A stretch of 7,988 nucleotides of DNA from Pseudomonadota bacterium (GTDB taxonomy: Bacteria > Pseudomonadota > Gammaproteobacteria > Pseudomonadales > UBA5518). Below are positions 1-7,260 of this stretch, one piece after another. A model generated the notes under the pieces. That model was not told the DNA's origin, did no database searches, and was given only the letters and a program-made list of their open reading frames with translations. Each line of letters opens with the position of its first letter. The stretch's first letter is position 1. Position numbers and translations under genes: made by a program. Location: assembly GCA_022705125.1 (NCBI GenBank), contig JAKJFB010000120.1, forward strand, positions 1-7,988, read 5' to 3'.

Positions 1-837
1 GATGATGCCGTTGATGTGCTGGTCGCCCGCCATATCGACGATCGCGTTGGTCACCGTGAGCGACCAGCGGGTGATCGTGCGGTTCTCGTCCACGGGCAGC
101 GAGCTCGAATAGGTCAGCATTTCCGCACCGGGACCGTAAACGGTACGAACCTCCGCCAGGCCGATGTTGTGCACCGTTGCCGTGAGTGCCAGCGGCGGCT
201 CGACGAAACGGTTCTGCAGCGTCATCGTCATGATGCGCCCGTCGGCATCGATACCGACCTCGGCCGGCGGCACATCGGGCTGCTGGTGCACGTACTTGAA
301 GTGCACCGGGTCGCAGGTGTTCTCGCACATGTCCTGCACGTGCACCGGGATGTCGAACTCGATGTGACGCGACTCGCTCCAGTCGGGCGAGGTGAATTCG
401 GGCAGCTCGCGCACCTGCCATGCCGGCGGCGCGCCGCCCGGGTGATACCACACGAAGATCATCTCGTTCACTTCGTGCACATGCCAGGCGCGCACCCGCG
501 CGCGCTCGGGAATCTCGTCGCAATAGGGGATCTCCACGCAGGCGCCGCTCGCGTCGAAGCGCCAGCCATGGAACGGGCAGGCGATGCTCTCCCCGACCAC
601 CCTGCCCTCGTGCCCCAGGTGCGCGCCCATGTGCGGACAGTACGGATCCTGCACCACGGCCTTGCCCGAGCGCGTGCGGAACAGCACCAGCTCGCGCGCG
701 AAGGCCGTCACCGGCTTCACCTCGCCACGGCGCAGTTCGTTGCTCCAGGAGATCGCGTACCAGCCGATCGGGATCGAGGGATTGCGCGTGGTCCTGGACT
801 CGCAGGGTTCCACGGGCATCAGCGTGATCTGGTTCAT
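1..837 (-). CDS. Rieske non-heme iron oxygenase, KshA/DAF-36-like (3' end outside window)
   Basis: The 279 visible codons encode the N-terminal part of a Rieske oxygenase alpha subunit, a cytoplasmic enzyme that uses O2 and electrons from a reductase to hydroxylate or desaturate its substrate. The [2Fe-2S] Rieske ligands are complete: Cys67-Pro-His69 (CPHMGAHLG) and Cys87-Pro-Phe-His90 (CPFHGWRF). The mononuclear iron motif N-x2-D-x2-H-x4-H is present as Asn173, Asp176, His179 and His184 (NTCDPVHFKYVH). The run IPYCDEIPERARVRAW and the FVWYHPGG segment near 128-135 resemble steroid-active members (3-ketosteroid 9-alpha-hydroxylase KshA; cholesterol 7-desaturase DAF-36/Neverland), as I recall them. 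The third iron ligand and C-terminus lie beyond the left edge. The ATG at 837 has GGAG at 847-850, 9 nt upstream. The gene follows the P450 after 212 bp and has its own candidate promoter. Family membership is firm; a steroid substrate is inference. Confidence 0.93.
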   Translation of the reverse strand, partial: MNQITLMPVEPCESRTTRNPSIPIGWYAISWSNELRRGEVKPVTAFARELVLFRTRSGKAVVQDPYCPHMGAHLGHEGRVVGESIACPFHGWRFDASGACVEIPYCDEIPERARVRAWHVHEVNEMIFVWYHPGGAPPAWQVRELPEFTSPDWSESRHIEFDIPVHVQDMCENTCDPVHFKYVHQQPDVPPAEVGIDADGRIMTMTLQNRFVEPPLALTATVHNIGLAEVRTVYGPGAEMLTYSSSLPVDENRTITRWSLTVTNAIVDMAGDQHINGII

Positions 838-933
838 CGTCGGTCGCTCCGCAGGCGCGACGACACTGGCCTCGTCGCGGTGGCCGCGTGGTGCAGGCGC
901 AGACGCACCGATCACCCACGCAATGTGCGGCCT

Positions 934-962
934 TTTATAATGCAGCGGTAATCGCGAGTAAA
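934..962 (-). promoter_or_regulatory. Candidate sigma70-type promoter for the Rieske oxygenase gene
   Basis: Reading the minus strand, TTTACT (957-962, 4 of 6 to TTGACA) is followed after 17 bp by TATAAA (934-939, 5 of 6 to TATAAT). The spacing is ideal and the hexamers sit in a clear AT-rich dip within otherwise very GC-rich DNA. Transcription would begin near 927, giving a leader of about 90 nt before the ATG at 837. The rest of the 838-1049 gap shows no gene and no terminator with a T run. Confidence 0.55.
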
Positions 963-1049
963 CGAACGGCGCATTACGCTGCGGACAGGTTCGCGCCGCA
1001 CCGACGCCCGTCGCGACGAGGACGGCACCCGGCGCGCCGGATCACGCGG

Positions 1050-2225
1050 TCAGCCGCCCGGGCGCACCCAGAGCTCCGGCGTGCCGCGCAGCGGGCCGCC
1101 GGTAAAGCGCACGCTGTGGCCGGGCGCCAGACGCATTGCCGGGAATCGCGTCAGCACGCGCTCCAGTGCGGTCTCCAGCTCGCGTCGCGCGAGATGCGAG
1201 CCGAGGCAGAAGTGTTCCCCGTGGCCGAAGGCGAAATTCTTGTTGGGACGGTCCGGATCGAAGCGGCGCGGGTCGGTGAACACCGCGGGGTCACTGTTGG
1301 CCGCCGTGATACCGAACAGCACCCAGTCGTCCTTGCGGATCTTCACGCCGCCGAGCTCGGTGTCCTTGCTGCAGCGGCGCGGCAGCAGCGCGGTCGGTGG
1401 CTGCCAGCGCAGCGCCTCCTGCACGATGGCCTCGCGCTGCGCGCCGTCCTGCAAGGCGCGGGCGCGGATGGCCGGATCGGACAGCACCGCGTAGAACAGG
1501 CTGCCGCCGACCTTGTAGGTGGTGTCCGAACCGGCCGGGAACAGCAGCCGCAGGAACGACAGGATCTCCTCGTCATCGAGCCGCTTGCCCTCGAACTCGG
1601 CAGTGGCCAGCGTGGAGATCACGTCATCGCCCGGATGGCTGCGCCGCGCCTCCAGTATCGGCTGCATGTACGCGCCGAAGTCACGCTTGGCGCGCAGCGC
1701 GCCCTCGGGATCCCAGGGATAGTCGATCAGTTTCAGCGCCCACTCGAGCAGCCTGCCCTCGTTGTCGACCGGGATCCCCAGCATCCGCGTGATCACGGTG
1801 AACGGAAACGGGCGTGTGAAGGCCTGCACGAACTCCACCTCGTCCCTGCCCTCGATGCGGTCGAGCAACTCGTCGGCGACCGGCACGATCAGCGACTCCA
1901 CCGACTCGCGCATCTGCCGCGGGAAGAACGGCTTCGATACCAGCGCACGGTTGATGCGGTGCATCTCGCCGGACATGGTCTGCAGCGTGCGCCCCATCGA
2001 GGGCTCGGAGTGCACGCGGTAGGCGGCCTCGGAGGCGAAATGCTCCTCGTCCGAGAAGGCACGCTTGAGCTCCCTGTAACTGTTGATCAGCCACACCGTG
2101 TCGCCGAGGTACTTCACCGGCACCACCGGTCCGTGCGGGCGCAGGGTGTCTATCAGATCGTGCAGGTCCGGCACTTCCGCGTAGGCGAAGTCGATCTCCG
2201 GAAGCAGGGGCTCGGCGGCGCTCAT
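1050..2225 (-). CDS. Cytochrome P450, soluble bacterial type
   Basis: The gene encodes a 391-residue heme-thiolate monooxygenase, a normal length for a soluble bacterial P450, with no membrane anchor. Visible motifs, in order: the I-helix oxygen-activation motif AGSDTT at 231-236 with the acid/alcohol pair Asp234-Thr235; the K-helix ExxR as Glu270-Ala-Leu-Arg273; the segment FTDPRRFDPDR at about 316-326; and the heme loop FGHGEHFCLG (333-342) with the heme-ligating Cys340. Such enzymes hydroxylate hydrophobic substrates using electrons from a ferredoxin and its reductase; neither is encoded in the window. The ATG at 2225 is supported by AGGAG at 2235-2239, 9 nt upstream. It lies 104 bp after the LLM oxidoreductase on the same strand and is probably co-transcribed with it, since no convincing promoter is visible in that gap. 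The CYP subfamily and substrate cannot be assigned by eye. Confidence 0.97.
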   Translation of the reverse strand: MSAAEPLLPEIDFAYAEVPDLHDLIDTLRPHGPVVPVKYLGDTVWLINSYRELKRAFSDEEHFASEAAYRVHSEPSMGRTLQTMSGEMHRINRALVSKPFFPRQMRESVESLIVPVADELLDRIEGRDEVEFVQAFTRPFPFTVITRMLGIPVDNEGRLLEWALKLIDYPWDPEGALRAKRDFGAYMQPILEARRSHPGDDVISTLATAEFEGKRLDDEEILSFLRLLFPAGSDTTYKVGGSLFYAVLSDPAIRARALQDGAQREAIVQEALRWQPPTALLPRRCSKDTELGGVKIRKDDWVLFGITAANSDPAVFTDPRRFDPDRPNKNFAFGHGEHFCLGSHLARRELETALERVLTRFPAMRLAPGHSVRFTGGPLRGTPELWVRPGG

Positions 2226-2329
2226 CGGGACACTCTCCTCTCGTCATACGGCGACGGAGAGATCATCCCCCATGGCCGCGCATGCGTCCAGCACGCCGGC
2301 CCGCTGGAGCGCAGCGCCGAGCGCCGCGC

Positions 2330-3355
2330 TCAGTCCTTCGCGGCATCGGCCTTCAGCGCCCGCACCACGTCGGCCCAGTGTCCCGGGTCGGGACAGCGGT
2401 TGTGCGTGAGGCTGACGCTGTCGGCGATCCCCGCCAGTCGGGCACGCAGCTTCGGCGCGATCTCCGCGCGCGCGCCCACCACCGCGATCGTCTCGAGTAT
2501 CCCGTCGTCGATCAGCCCGGCCATGTCGTCCCAGCGACCGAGTTTCGACAGGCGGTTCAGCTCCTCGTGCAGCGCGCCCCAGCCGTGGCAGTCGAGCGTG
2601 AGCCGGTAGGCGGGGGTGGATCCGTAGAAGGCCAGCTGCTTGCGCGCCGCGAGCCTGGCGCGCTCGAGTTGCTGCTCGTCATCGCCCGTGACGACCAGCG
2701 TCGCGCACATGAGCTCCAGCGAATCCCGCTCGCGCCCGGCACGCGCCAGCCCGCGCGAGATCGCGGGCAGCGTGATCTCCAGCAGCGACTTGCGCGTGGT
2801 GAACGGGTGGGCGATGAAACCGTCGCAGACCTCGCCCGCGAGCTCGGTCATCAGCGGCCCGAAGCCGCCGGTGAATACCGGTGGCGGACCGAACGGGTTC
2901 GGTCCCGGATCGAAAGCCGGGATCATCAGCGTGTGGCGATAGAACCGGCCGCGAAAATCGAGCGCCCCCTTGCCCTCCCAGCAATCCCAGATCGCGCGGA
3001 TCGCCAGCACGATCTCGCGCAGTCGCGCCGCGGGATGCGACCAGGTCGAGGAAAAGCGTTTCTCGATGTGCGGCCTGACCTGCGTGCCGAGGCCCAGCAC
3101 GAAGCGACCACCGGTGATCAGCTGAAGGTCGTAACCGAGCCCGGCAAGGTCCATAGGGTTGCGCGCAAAGGCGATCGCGATCGCGGTGCCGAGACGCATC
3201 CGTTGCGTGTGCTCCGCCGCCACCGCGAGCGCGAGGAAGGGGTTGTGCTTGGCTTCGAAGGAAAATCCCCCGTCGTAGCCGATCTCCTCGAGCTCGCGGT
3301 AGATGGTCCGCGCCCGCCTGGGATCCTCCAGCGGCGCGGTGGTGTAGACCTTCAT
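2330..3355 (-). CDS. LLM class flavin/F420-dependent oxidoreductase, TIGR03617-like
   Basis: The 341-residue protein belongs to the bacterial luciferase-like (LLM) superfamily of TIM-barrel enzymes that use reduced FMN or F420. It resembles the TIGR03617 subfamily (MSMEG_2256 type). Recognisable pieces are EEIGYDGGFSFEAKHNPFL (23-41), AAEHTQRMRLGTAIAIAFAR (46-65), GGRFVLGLGTQVRPHIEKRF (82-101), the SHPAARLRE segment (106-114), FDPGPNPFGPPPVF (148-161), ELAGEVCDGFIAHPF (171-185) and a C-terminal FYGSTPAYR region (243-251). The open frame extends far upstream, but similarity starts only at MKVYTT, and GGAGGG at 3364-3369 lies 8 nt before that ATG, so 3355 is the start. It begins 32 bp after the TonB receptor stop, implying co-transcription. 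It is paralogous to the broken gene at the right edge. Whether the cofactor is F420 or FMN cannot be told; the family name reflects actinobacterial members. Confidence 0.95.
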   Translation of the reverse strand: MKVYTTAPLEDPRRARTIYRELEEIGYDGGFSFEAKHNPFLALAVAAEHTQRMRLGTAIAIAFARNPMDLAGLGYDLQLITGGRFVLGLGTQVRPHIEKRFSSTWSHPAARLREIVLAIRAIWDCWEGKGALDFRGRFYRHTLMIPAFDPGPNPFGPPPVFTGGFGPLMTELAGEVCDGFIAHPFTTRKSLLEITLPAISRGLARAGRERDSLELMCATLVVTGDDEQQLERARLAARKQLAFYGSTPAYRLTLDCHGWGALHEELNRLSKLGRWDDMAGLIDDGILETIAVVGARAEIAPKLRARLAGIADSVSLTHNRCPDPGHWADVVRALKADAAKD

Positions 3356-3363
3356 GGGGCGGA

Positions 3364-3369
3364 CCCTCC
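3364..3369 (-). promoter_or_regulatory. Ribosome binding site that fixes the start of the intact LLM gene
   Basis: GGAGGG on the minus strand lies 8 nt upstream of the ATG at 3355, inside the short gap after the receptor gene. It decides the start, because the same frame stays open for about 280 further codons back into the receptor gene, where it encodes only low-complexity Arg-rich shadow sequence. Confidence 0.75.
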
Positions 3370-3387
3370 GCTCTGTGCTACGCCCGG

Positions 3388-5715
3388 CTACATCGAGCCG
3401 AAGCTGTAGCTGACGTCGAGTCCGTAGGTTCGCGGCTCGCCCCACTGACTGGTGCTCGCGCGCCCCAGGCCGTAGCTCGCCAGGTCGAACTCGAAGCCGC
3501 CGATCTTGTACTCCTCGTCGGTCGCGTTCCTGATCCAGGCCGATACGGCCAGGGTACCGTCGCCGAGAGCGATGTCGTGGTAACCCACGCGCGCATTGAG
3601 CACGCTGTAGTCGTCCTGCGCGATATCGTCGTTGCCGCTGATCTTGGGCGTGAACACCACCTCGCTCATGCCGGACCAGTCGAGGCGCGCGCGCATCTCC
3701 CCATTGTCGCTGAATCGCGGGAAGGTGTAGTTCAGCGAGACGTTGTAGCTGTGCTCGGGCGTGTACTCGAAGGCGCGGTCGTCCGAGATGTCGCTGATCG
3801 CCCCCGAGATGTTGTCGAAGGACAGGAACTCGTCGTATTCGGGATCGACGTAGCCGTAGCCCGCCGTGATGTCGAGGCCCGGCACCAGCATGACGATCGT
3901 CTCGAGTTCCAGGCCCTTGATGGTCGCGGAGGCGGCGTTCTGCACCACCGTGGAATAGCCGCCCTGCGAGCCCGGATCCACCGCGTTGACCTGCGTCTGC
4001 ATATCGCTCAGGTCCTCGTAGAACACGCTCATGTTGAAGCGCAGCCGGTTGTCGAGCCACATGGACTTGACGCCCGCCTCGTAGCTGTCGACCTGCATGT
4101 CGTCGTAGGGACCCCACTGCAGCGGCGTGGTGCTGCGGGCGTTGAAGCCGCCGCTCTTGAAGCCGCGGGTATAACTGACGTAGCTCATCAGGTCGTCGGT
4201 CCACTGGTAGTTCAGCGACACGCGCGGCGAGAGTCCCGTGTCGTCGATCTCGGTCGGAATCGGGGTCGGGTAACCCCCGAAGGTCTGCGCAAAGGTGTCG
4301 AGGTAGGTGAATCCGGCCCCGCCGTCGAGCGTGACGCGATGGTTCTGCTCGCGCTCCTCGTCGGTGTAGCGCACGCCGAGCGAGGTCGTGAACCTGTCGG
4401 TGACGTGCAGGGACACCTCGCCGAAGGCCGCCAGGCTGGTGTTGTCGATCTCGGTGTAGAACTGCTGGTTCAGCTCGAACAGGTCGATCATCTGCGTGTT
4501 GATGTAATCGCCTTCCTCGTTGAAGTAGAACAGGCCGGCGACGAAATCGAGGTAGCCGTCGAAACCGCTGCCCGCGAGCTGGAACTCCTGGCTGGTCGAT
4601 TCCAGCGTGAAGTGGTCCGGATCGTTGTACAGCAGCGGCGTCGCGGTGCCCATTGCGTTGTTGACCAGGTAGTTCTCCGATTCACGATAGCCGGTGATCG
4701 ACTTCAGCACGAGGTCGGTGAAGCAGCCCGCGTCGCCGATGTCGTAGCTCAGCGTGAGCCCGTGACCCTCGAGGTCGACGTCATTGCGCGCCTCGCCGTA
4801 GCTGGTGACGTTGTCCGCGCGGTCCGTGCGCACATTGGCGCCATGGATGGCACCCAGCACCCCGCTGGCCGAGGTCAGCTGCGAAACCATCGCCTGCTCG
4901 CGCTTCTCCTGCCAGTCGTAGGAGTAATCGGCCGTGAACCGATCGTTGGGCGTCCAGCGCACGGCGCCGCGCAGCGACTGGCTGTCCTCGTCCCAGATAT
5001 CCTCGCCGAGATCGTTGTCGACGAAGGGATCGCGGTTCTTGCTGAGCACCGCCAGGCTCGCCGCGAGCCCCTCGGTCACGGGGAACTCCAGGTACGCCCT
5101 CCCGTCCAGGCGACCGTAGTCGCCGGCGGTCACCGTGGCCTCGCCGCCCAGTTCGCCGCTGGGCTTGCGCGTATGCAGCACCACCGCGCCGCCGACCGTG
5201 TTCTTGCCGTAGAGCGTGCCCTGCGGCCCGCGCAGCACCTCCACGCGGTCCAGCGTCGCGACGTCGAACAGCGATCCGATCGACTTGCCGATGTAGACGC
5301 CGTCGAGGTAGACACCGACCATCGGGTCTTCCGTGATCGTGAAGTCGGTGCGGCACAATCCGCGCATGCAGACCAGCGTGCCGTCGTTGCCGCCGGTATT
5401 GGGCATGATGATCAGGTTGGTGGTCATCTGGCTGAGGTGCGAGATATCGGTGACGCCGAGCTCCTGGATGTCGCGTGCGCTGAATGCAGTGACCGATACC
5501 GGCACCACCTGCAGGTTTTCCTCGCGCCGCCGCGCGGTGATCATGATTTCCTCGATCTGCCCTTGCGCGGACGGCGCCGCGCCATCCTGTGCGGCCGCGC
5601 CCGGCCCGTTCATGGCGCCGAGCGCCGCGACGCCGATCGCGAGCGCGAGGGTCCGGCCGGCGAATCGCGCCGGTGTAGGCTGCGGGAGGTGCGGGTGCAG
5701 GTTGACGGGTGACAT
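3388..5715 (-). CDS. TonB-dependent outer-membrane receptor
   Basis: This 775-residue protein is an outer-membrane active-transport receptor driven by TonB-ExbBD. A signal peptide is visible: Arg17 and Arg21, a hydrophobic stretch at about 22-35, and a likely cleavage after AAA (40-42). The TonB box is IEEIMITARR (54-63). The plug domain covers about 65-182 and ends with the conserved VYLDGVYIG, DRVEVLRGPQGTLYGKNTVG and GGAVVLHTRKP segments. The rest is a beta-barrel rich in alternating aromatic strands, including SLNYQWTDDLMSYVSYTRGF (500-519). The terminal strand ends SYSFGSM, so the usual last aromatic residue (Phe772) is followed by three extra residues. Cys116 and Cys121 in the plug are unusual. 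GAGAGG at 5724-5729 lies 8 nt before the ATG. The receptor type is common in catabolic clusters of proteobacteria. The ligand is unknown; the neighbouring oxygenases suggest a hydrophobic carbon source rather than a siderophore, but that is inference. Confidence 0.97.
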   Translation of the reverse strand: MSPVNLHPHLPQPTPARFAGRTLALAIGVAALGAMNGPGAAAQDGAAPSAQGQIEEIMITARRREENLQVVPVSVTAFSARDIQELGVTDISHLSQMTTNLIIMPNTGGNDGTLVCMRGLCRTDFTITEDPMVGVYLDGVYIGKSIGSLFDVATLDRVEVLRGPQGTLYGKNTVGGAVVLHTRKPSGELGGEATVTAGDYGRLDGRAYLEFPVTEGLAASLAVLSKNRDPFVDNDLGEDIWDEDSQSLRGAVRWTPNDRFTADYSYDWQEKREQAMVSQLTSASGVLGAIHGANVRTDRADNVTSYGEARNDVDLEGHGLTLSYDIGDAGCFTDLVLKSITGYRESENYLVNNAMGTATPLLYNDPDHFTLESTSQEFQLAGSGFDGYLDFVAGLFYFNEEGDYINTQMIDLFELNQQFYTEIDNTSLAAFGEVSLHVTDRFTTSLGVRYTDEEREQNHRVTLDGGAGFTYLDTFAQTFGGYPTPIPTEIDDTGLSPRVSLNYQWTDDLMSYVSYTRGFKSGGFNARSTTPLQWGPYDDMQVDSYEAGVKSMWLDNRLRFNMSVFYEDLSDMQTQVNAVDPGSQGGYSTVVQNAASATIKGLELETIVMLVPGLDITAGYGYVDPEYDEFLSFDNISGAISDISDDRAFEYTPEHSYNVSLNYTFPRFSDNGEMRARLDWSGMSEVVFTPKISGNDDIAQDDYSVLNARVGYHDIALGDGTLAVSAWIRNATDEEYKIGGFEFDLASYGLGRASTSQWGEPRTYGLDVSYSFGSM

Positions 5716-5831
5716 GGCGGATACCTCTCGATGTCGTGGTGGACGGGCGTCGCGTGTCGCGATGCCCTGCGGTGTTGCTCCGCCCCGGAGTCTAGTAAGG
5801 CATGCCCGATGCGCGGGACGCGCGATGGATC

Positions 5832-5868
5832 ACAGTCGGCCGAATGAATATCCGATCTGGACAGTCGG
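5832..5868. repeat. Direct repeat ACAGTCGG x2 upstream of the receptor gene
   Basis: ACAGTCGG occurs at 5832-5839 and again at 5861-5868, 29 bp apart start to start, about 117-153 bp upstream of the receptor start codon. The second copy touches the left arm of the inverted repeat at 5868-5899. The repeat may be part of a regulator binding site, but an 8-bp repeat can arise by chance in GC-rich DNA. Confidence 0.35.
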
Positions 5869-5899
5869 GAATCCGGCCCAAACGCGACGGGCGGATTCC
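5868..5899. promoter_or_regulatory. Inverted repeat, possible operator or RNA hairpin before the receptor gene
   Basis: GGAATCCG (5868-5875) and CGGATTCC (5892-5899) are perfect 8-bp inverted arms. The pairing extends inward by CCC (5877-5879) with GGG (5889-5891) if G5876 is bulged, leaving a 9-nt loop. No T run follows on either strand, so it does not look like an intrinsic terminator. Its place about 150 bp upstream of the receptor ATG would suit an operator, for example for a dimeric TetR- or GntR-type repressor, or a leader structure. No regulator gene is visible in the window. Confidence 0.4.
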
Positions 5900-5947
5900 A
5901 GCGCGCGCAATACGCCGGAACGCCGGTTTCCGCACGACGAAGGGGAA

Positions 5948-5969
5948 CGGTCCGGATCTGGCCGGACCG
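5948..5969 (-). terminator. Hairpin after the CoA-transferase gene, possible terminator
   Basis: CGGTCCGG (5948-5955) and CCGGACCG (5962-5969) form a perfect 8-bp GC-rich stem with a 6-nt loop, starting 9 nt after the CaiB/BaiF stop codon. On the minus strand it is followed by TTCCCCTTC, a broken T tract, so it would be a weak intrinsic terminator or an mRNA-stabilising stem. It separates the CoA-transferase unit from the receptor unit. Confidence 0.45.
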
Positions 5970-5978
5970 CAGGCGGCG

Positions 5979-7229
5979 CTACGGCCGCCGCGAATGCAAC
6001 GCGCTTCGTGCCTCGATCTCGGCGTTGTCGGCAACCAGCCCGTCGCGGATCATTGCCGCGGCCTCCTCCGCGCTGTACCCGAGCTCTCCGAGCAGCGCGC
6101 GCGTGTGCTCGCCGAGCAGCGGCGGATGCAGGCGAACGCTGCCGGGTGTGGCGTAGAAGCGTATCGGCACGCCGGTGACCCGCACTTCACCCAGCACGGG
6201 ATGCTCGGTCGCCACGATCATGTTGTTGTGCAGGATCTGCGGATCGTGCACCACGTCCTCGACCCCGTTGATCGGCGCGGTGAGCACATCCGCCTCGATC
6301 AGCTTCGGTATTAGCTCCTCGCGCGTGTAGGCGCTGGTGCGTTGCGCGACCACGCGATCGAGTTCGTCCTGGTTGGCCAGACGCGCCGCGATGTCGTGAA
6401 AGCGCGCATCGGTGTCCCAGTCGGTTTCCAGCGCCCGACACAGCTTGACGAAGAACTTCTCTCCCGGCGTGGTGATCACGACGTGGCCGCCGTCGCGCGT
6501 CGGATAGACGCCCGAGGGCGCGAAATACAGGCTGCGGTTGCCGGTGCGCACCGGCGCCTCGCCCGTCGCGAGGTAGGTGCCGATGGAACTGGCCTGCGCG
6601 TGCATCAGCGAATCGAGCAGCGAAACTTCGACGCGTTGCCCCGCGCCGGTGCGGTCGCGCACGCGCAGCGCCGCCTGCGCGGCATTGGCAACGAGCAGCG
6701 AGGTGATCACGTCGACCGCCGGAAAGCCGGTGCGCACCGGCTCGCCGTCCGGGTCGCCGTTCAGCGCCAGCACGCCGGCATAGCCCTGCGCGAGAAAGTC
6801 GATGCCCGGACGACCCGCATACGGACCGTCGGGACCGAAGGCCGTGACCCCGATCCACACGATGTCGGCCTTTTGCGCCGCGACCTGCGCATAGCTCAAC
6901 CCGAGCTTGCTGAGCGCCGGCTCGCGGATATTGGTGATCAGCACGTCGGCTGTCGCCACCAACCGCGCGAACACCTCGCGCGAATCCTCCTGCTGCAGAT
7001 CGATCACGATGTCGCGCTTGTTGCGGTTGAGGCTGAGATAGGGACCACGCTCCGTCCCGCGCTTCGGACCGAGGTGGCGGCTCTCGTCGCCGTAGTGCGA
7101 TTCGACGCGGATCACGTCGGCGCCGAGGTCGCCGAGCAGCGTCGCGCCATAGGGACCGGCCAGCATCGTGGAGATATCGAGCACGCGCAGCCCCTGGAGG
7201 GGTCCCGTCGCCGTCGTGTGTTCGCTCAT
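5979..7229 (-). CDS. Class III CoA-transferase, CaiB/BaiF family
   Basis: This 416-residue cytoplasmic enzyme belongs to the family that moves CoA between carboxylic acids; alpha-methylacyl-CoA racemases share the fold. The N-terminus GLRVLDISTMLAGPYGATLL (13-32) followed by LGADVIRVE (35-43) is the family's typical opening. NRNKRDIVIDL (68-78) and the FGPDGPYAGRPGIDF segment (131-145) are conserved. Asp173 in FPAVDVITS matches the catalytic aspartate of formyl-CoA transferase (Asp169) by position before the GAGQRVEVSLLDS segment (195-207). The C-terminal part has HDPQILHNNMI (328-338). The length is normal and the gene intact. The ATG at 7229 has only a modest GGGAA at 7237-7241. The gene starts 31 bp after the normal end of the LLM gene upstream, so the two were probably one operon. 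It likely activates an acid formed in the pathway; the acid is unknown and racemase activity cannot be excluded. Confidence 0.95.
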   Translation of the reverse strand: MSEHTTATGPLQGLRVLDISTMLAGPYGATLLGDLGADVIRVESHYGDESRHLGPKRGTERGPYLSLNRNKRDIVIDLQQEDSREVFARLVATADVLITNIREPALSKLGLSYAQVAAQKADIVWIGVTAFGPDGPYAGRPGIDFLAQGYAGVLALNGDPDGEPVRTGFPAVDVITSLLVANAAQAALRVRDRTGAGQRVEVSLLDSLMHAQASSIGTYLATGEAPVRTGNRSLYFAPSGVYPTRDGGHVVITTPGEKFFVKLCRALETDWDTDARFHDIAARLANQDELDRVVAQRTSAYTREELIPKLIEADVLTAPINGVEDVVHDPQILHNNMIVATEHPVLGEVRVTGVPIRFYATPGSVRLHPPLLGEHTRALLGELGYSAEEAAAMIRDGLVADNAEIEARSALHSRRP

Positions 7230-7260
7230 CGTCGTGTTCCCGCGTGCAGGTGTGCGTTGC

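Noticed and set aside
16..951. A 311-codon open frame on the plus strand opposite the Rieske gene
   Set aside because: The minus strand carries complete Rieske and iron-binding motifs in a normal gene start context; the plus frame shows no domain and reads over the Rieske promoter.
1029..1040. The palindrome CCGGCGCGCCGG after the P450 gene as a terminator
   Set aside because: There is no loop and no T run on the minus strand, and short GC palindromes are expected in such GC-rich DNA.
2319..2331. GAGCGCCGCGCTC palindrome at the LLM stop codon as a terminator
   Set aside because: The loop is a single base, the arm overlaps the stop codon and no T tract follows, so a functional hairpin is doubtful.
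888..2609. A 573-codon open frame on the plus strand across the P450 gene
   Set aside because: It runs across the P450, an intergenic gap and part of the LLM gene, has low-complexity Arg/His/Ala-rich sequence, and conflicts with two clear minus-strand genes.
3356..4204. An upstream extension of the intact LLM gene to a 624-residue protein
   Set aside because: The extra N-terminal part overlaps the receptor gene in another frame and is Arg-rich shadow sequence; a strong GGAGGG site and family similarity both begin at 3355.
3577..5712. A 711-codon open frame on the plus strand, antisense to the receptor gene
   Set aside because: It mirrors the receptor gene's codon phase in GC-rich DNA, where stops are rare in the opposite frame. 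The product is rich in Arg, His, Val and Ala with no recognisable domain, while the minus strand encodes a complete receptor.
5716..5830. A sigma70 promoter directly before the receptor gene
   Set aside because: Candidate -10 elements such as GATATT or TACTAG have no -35 partner at an acceptable distance, so none was annotated; an activator-dependent or alternative-sigma promoter remains possible.
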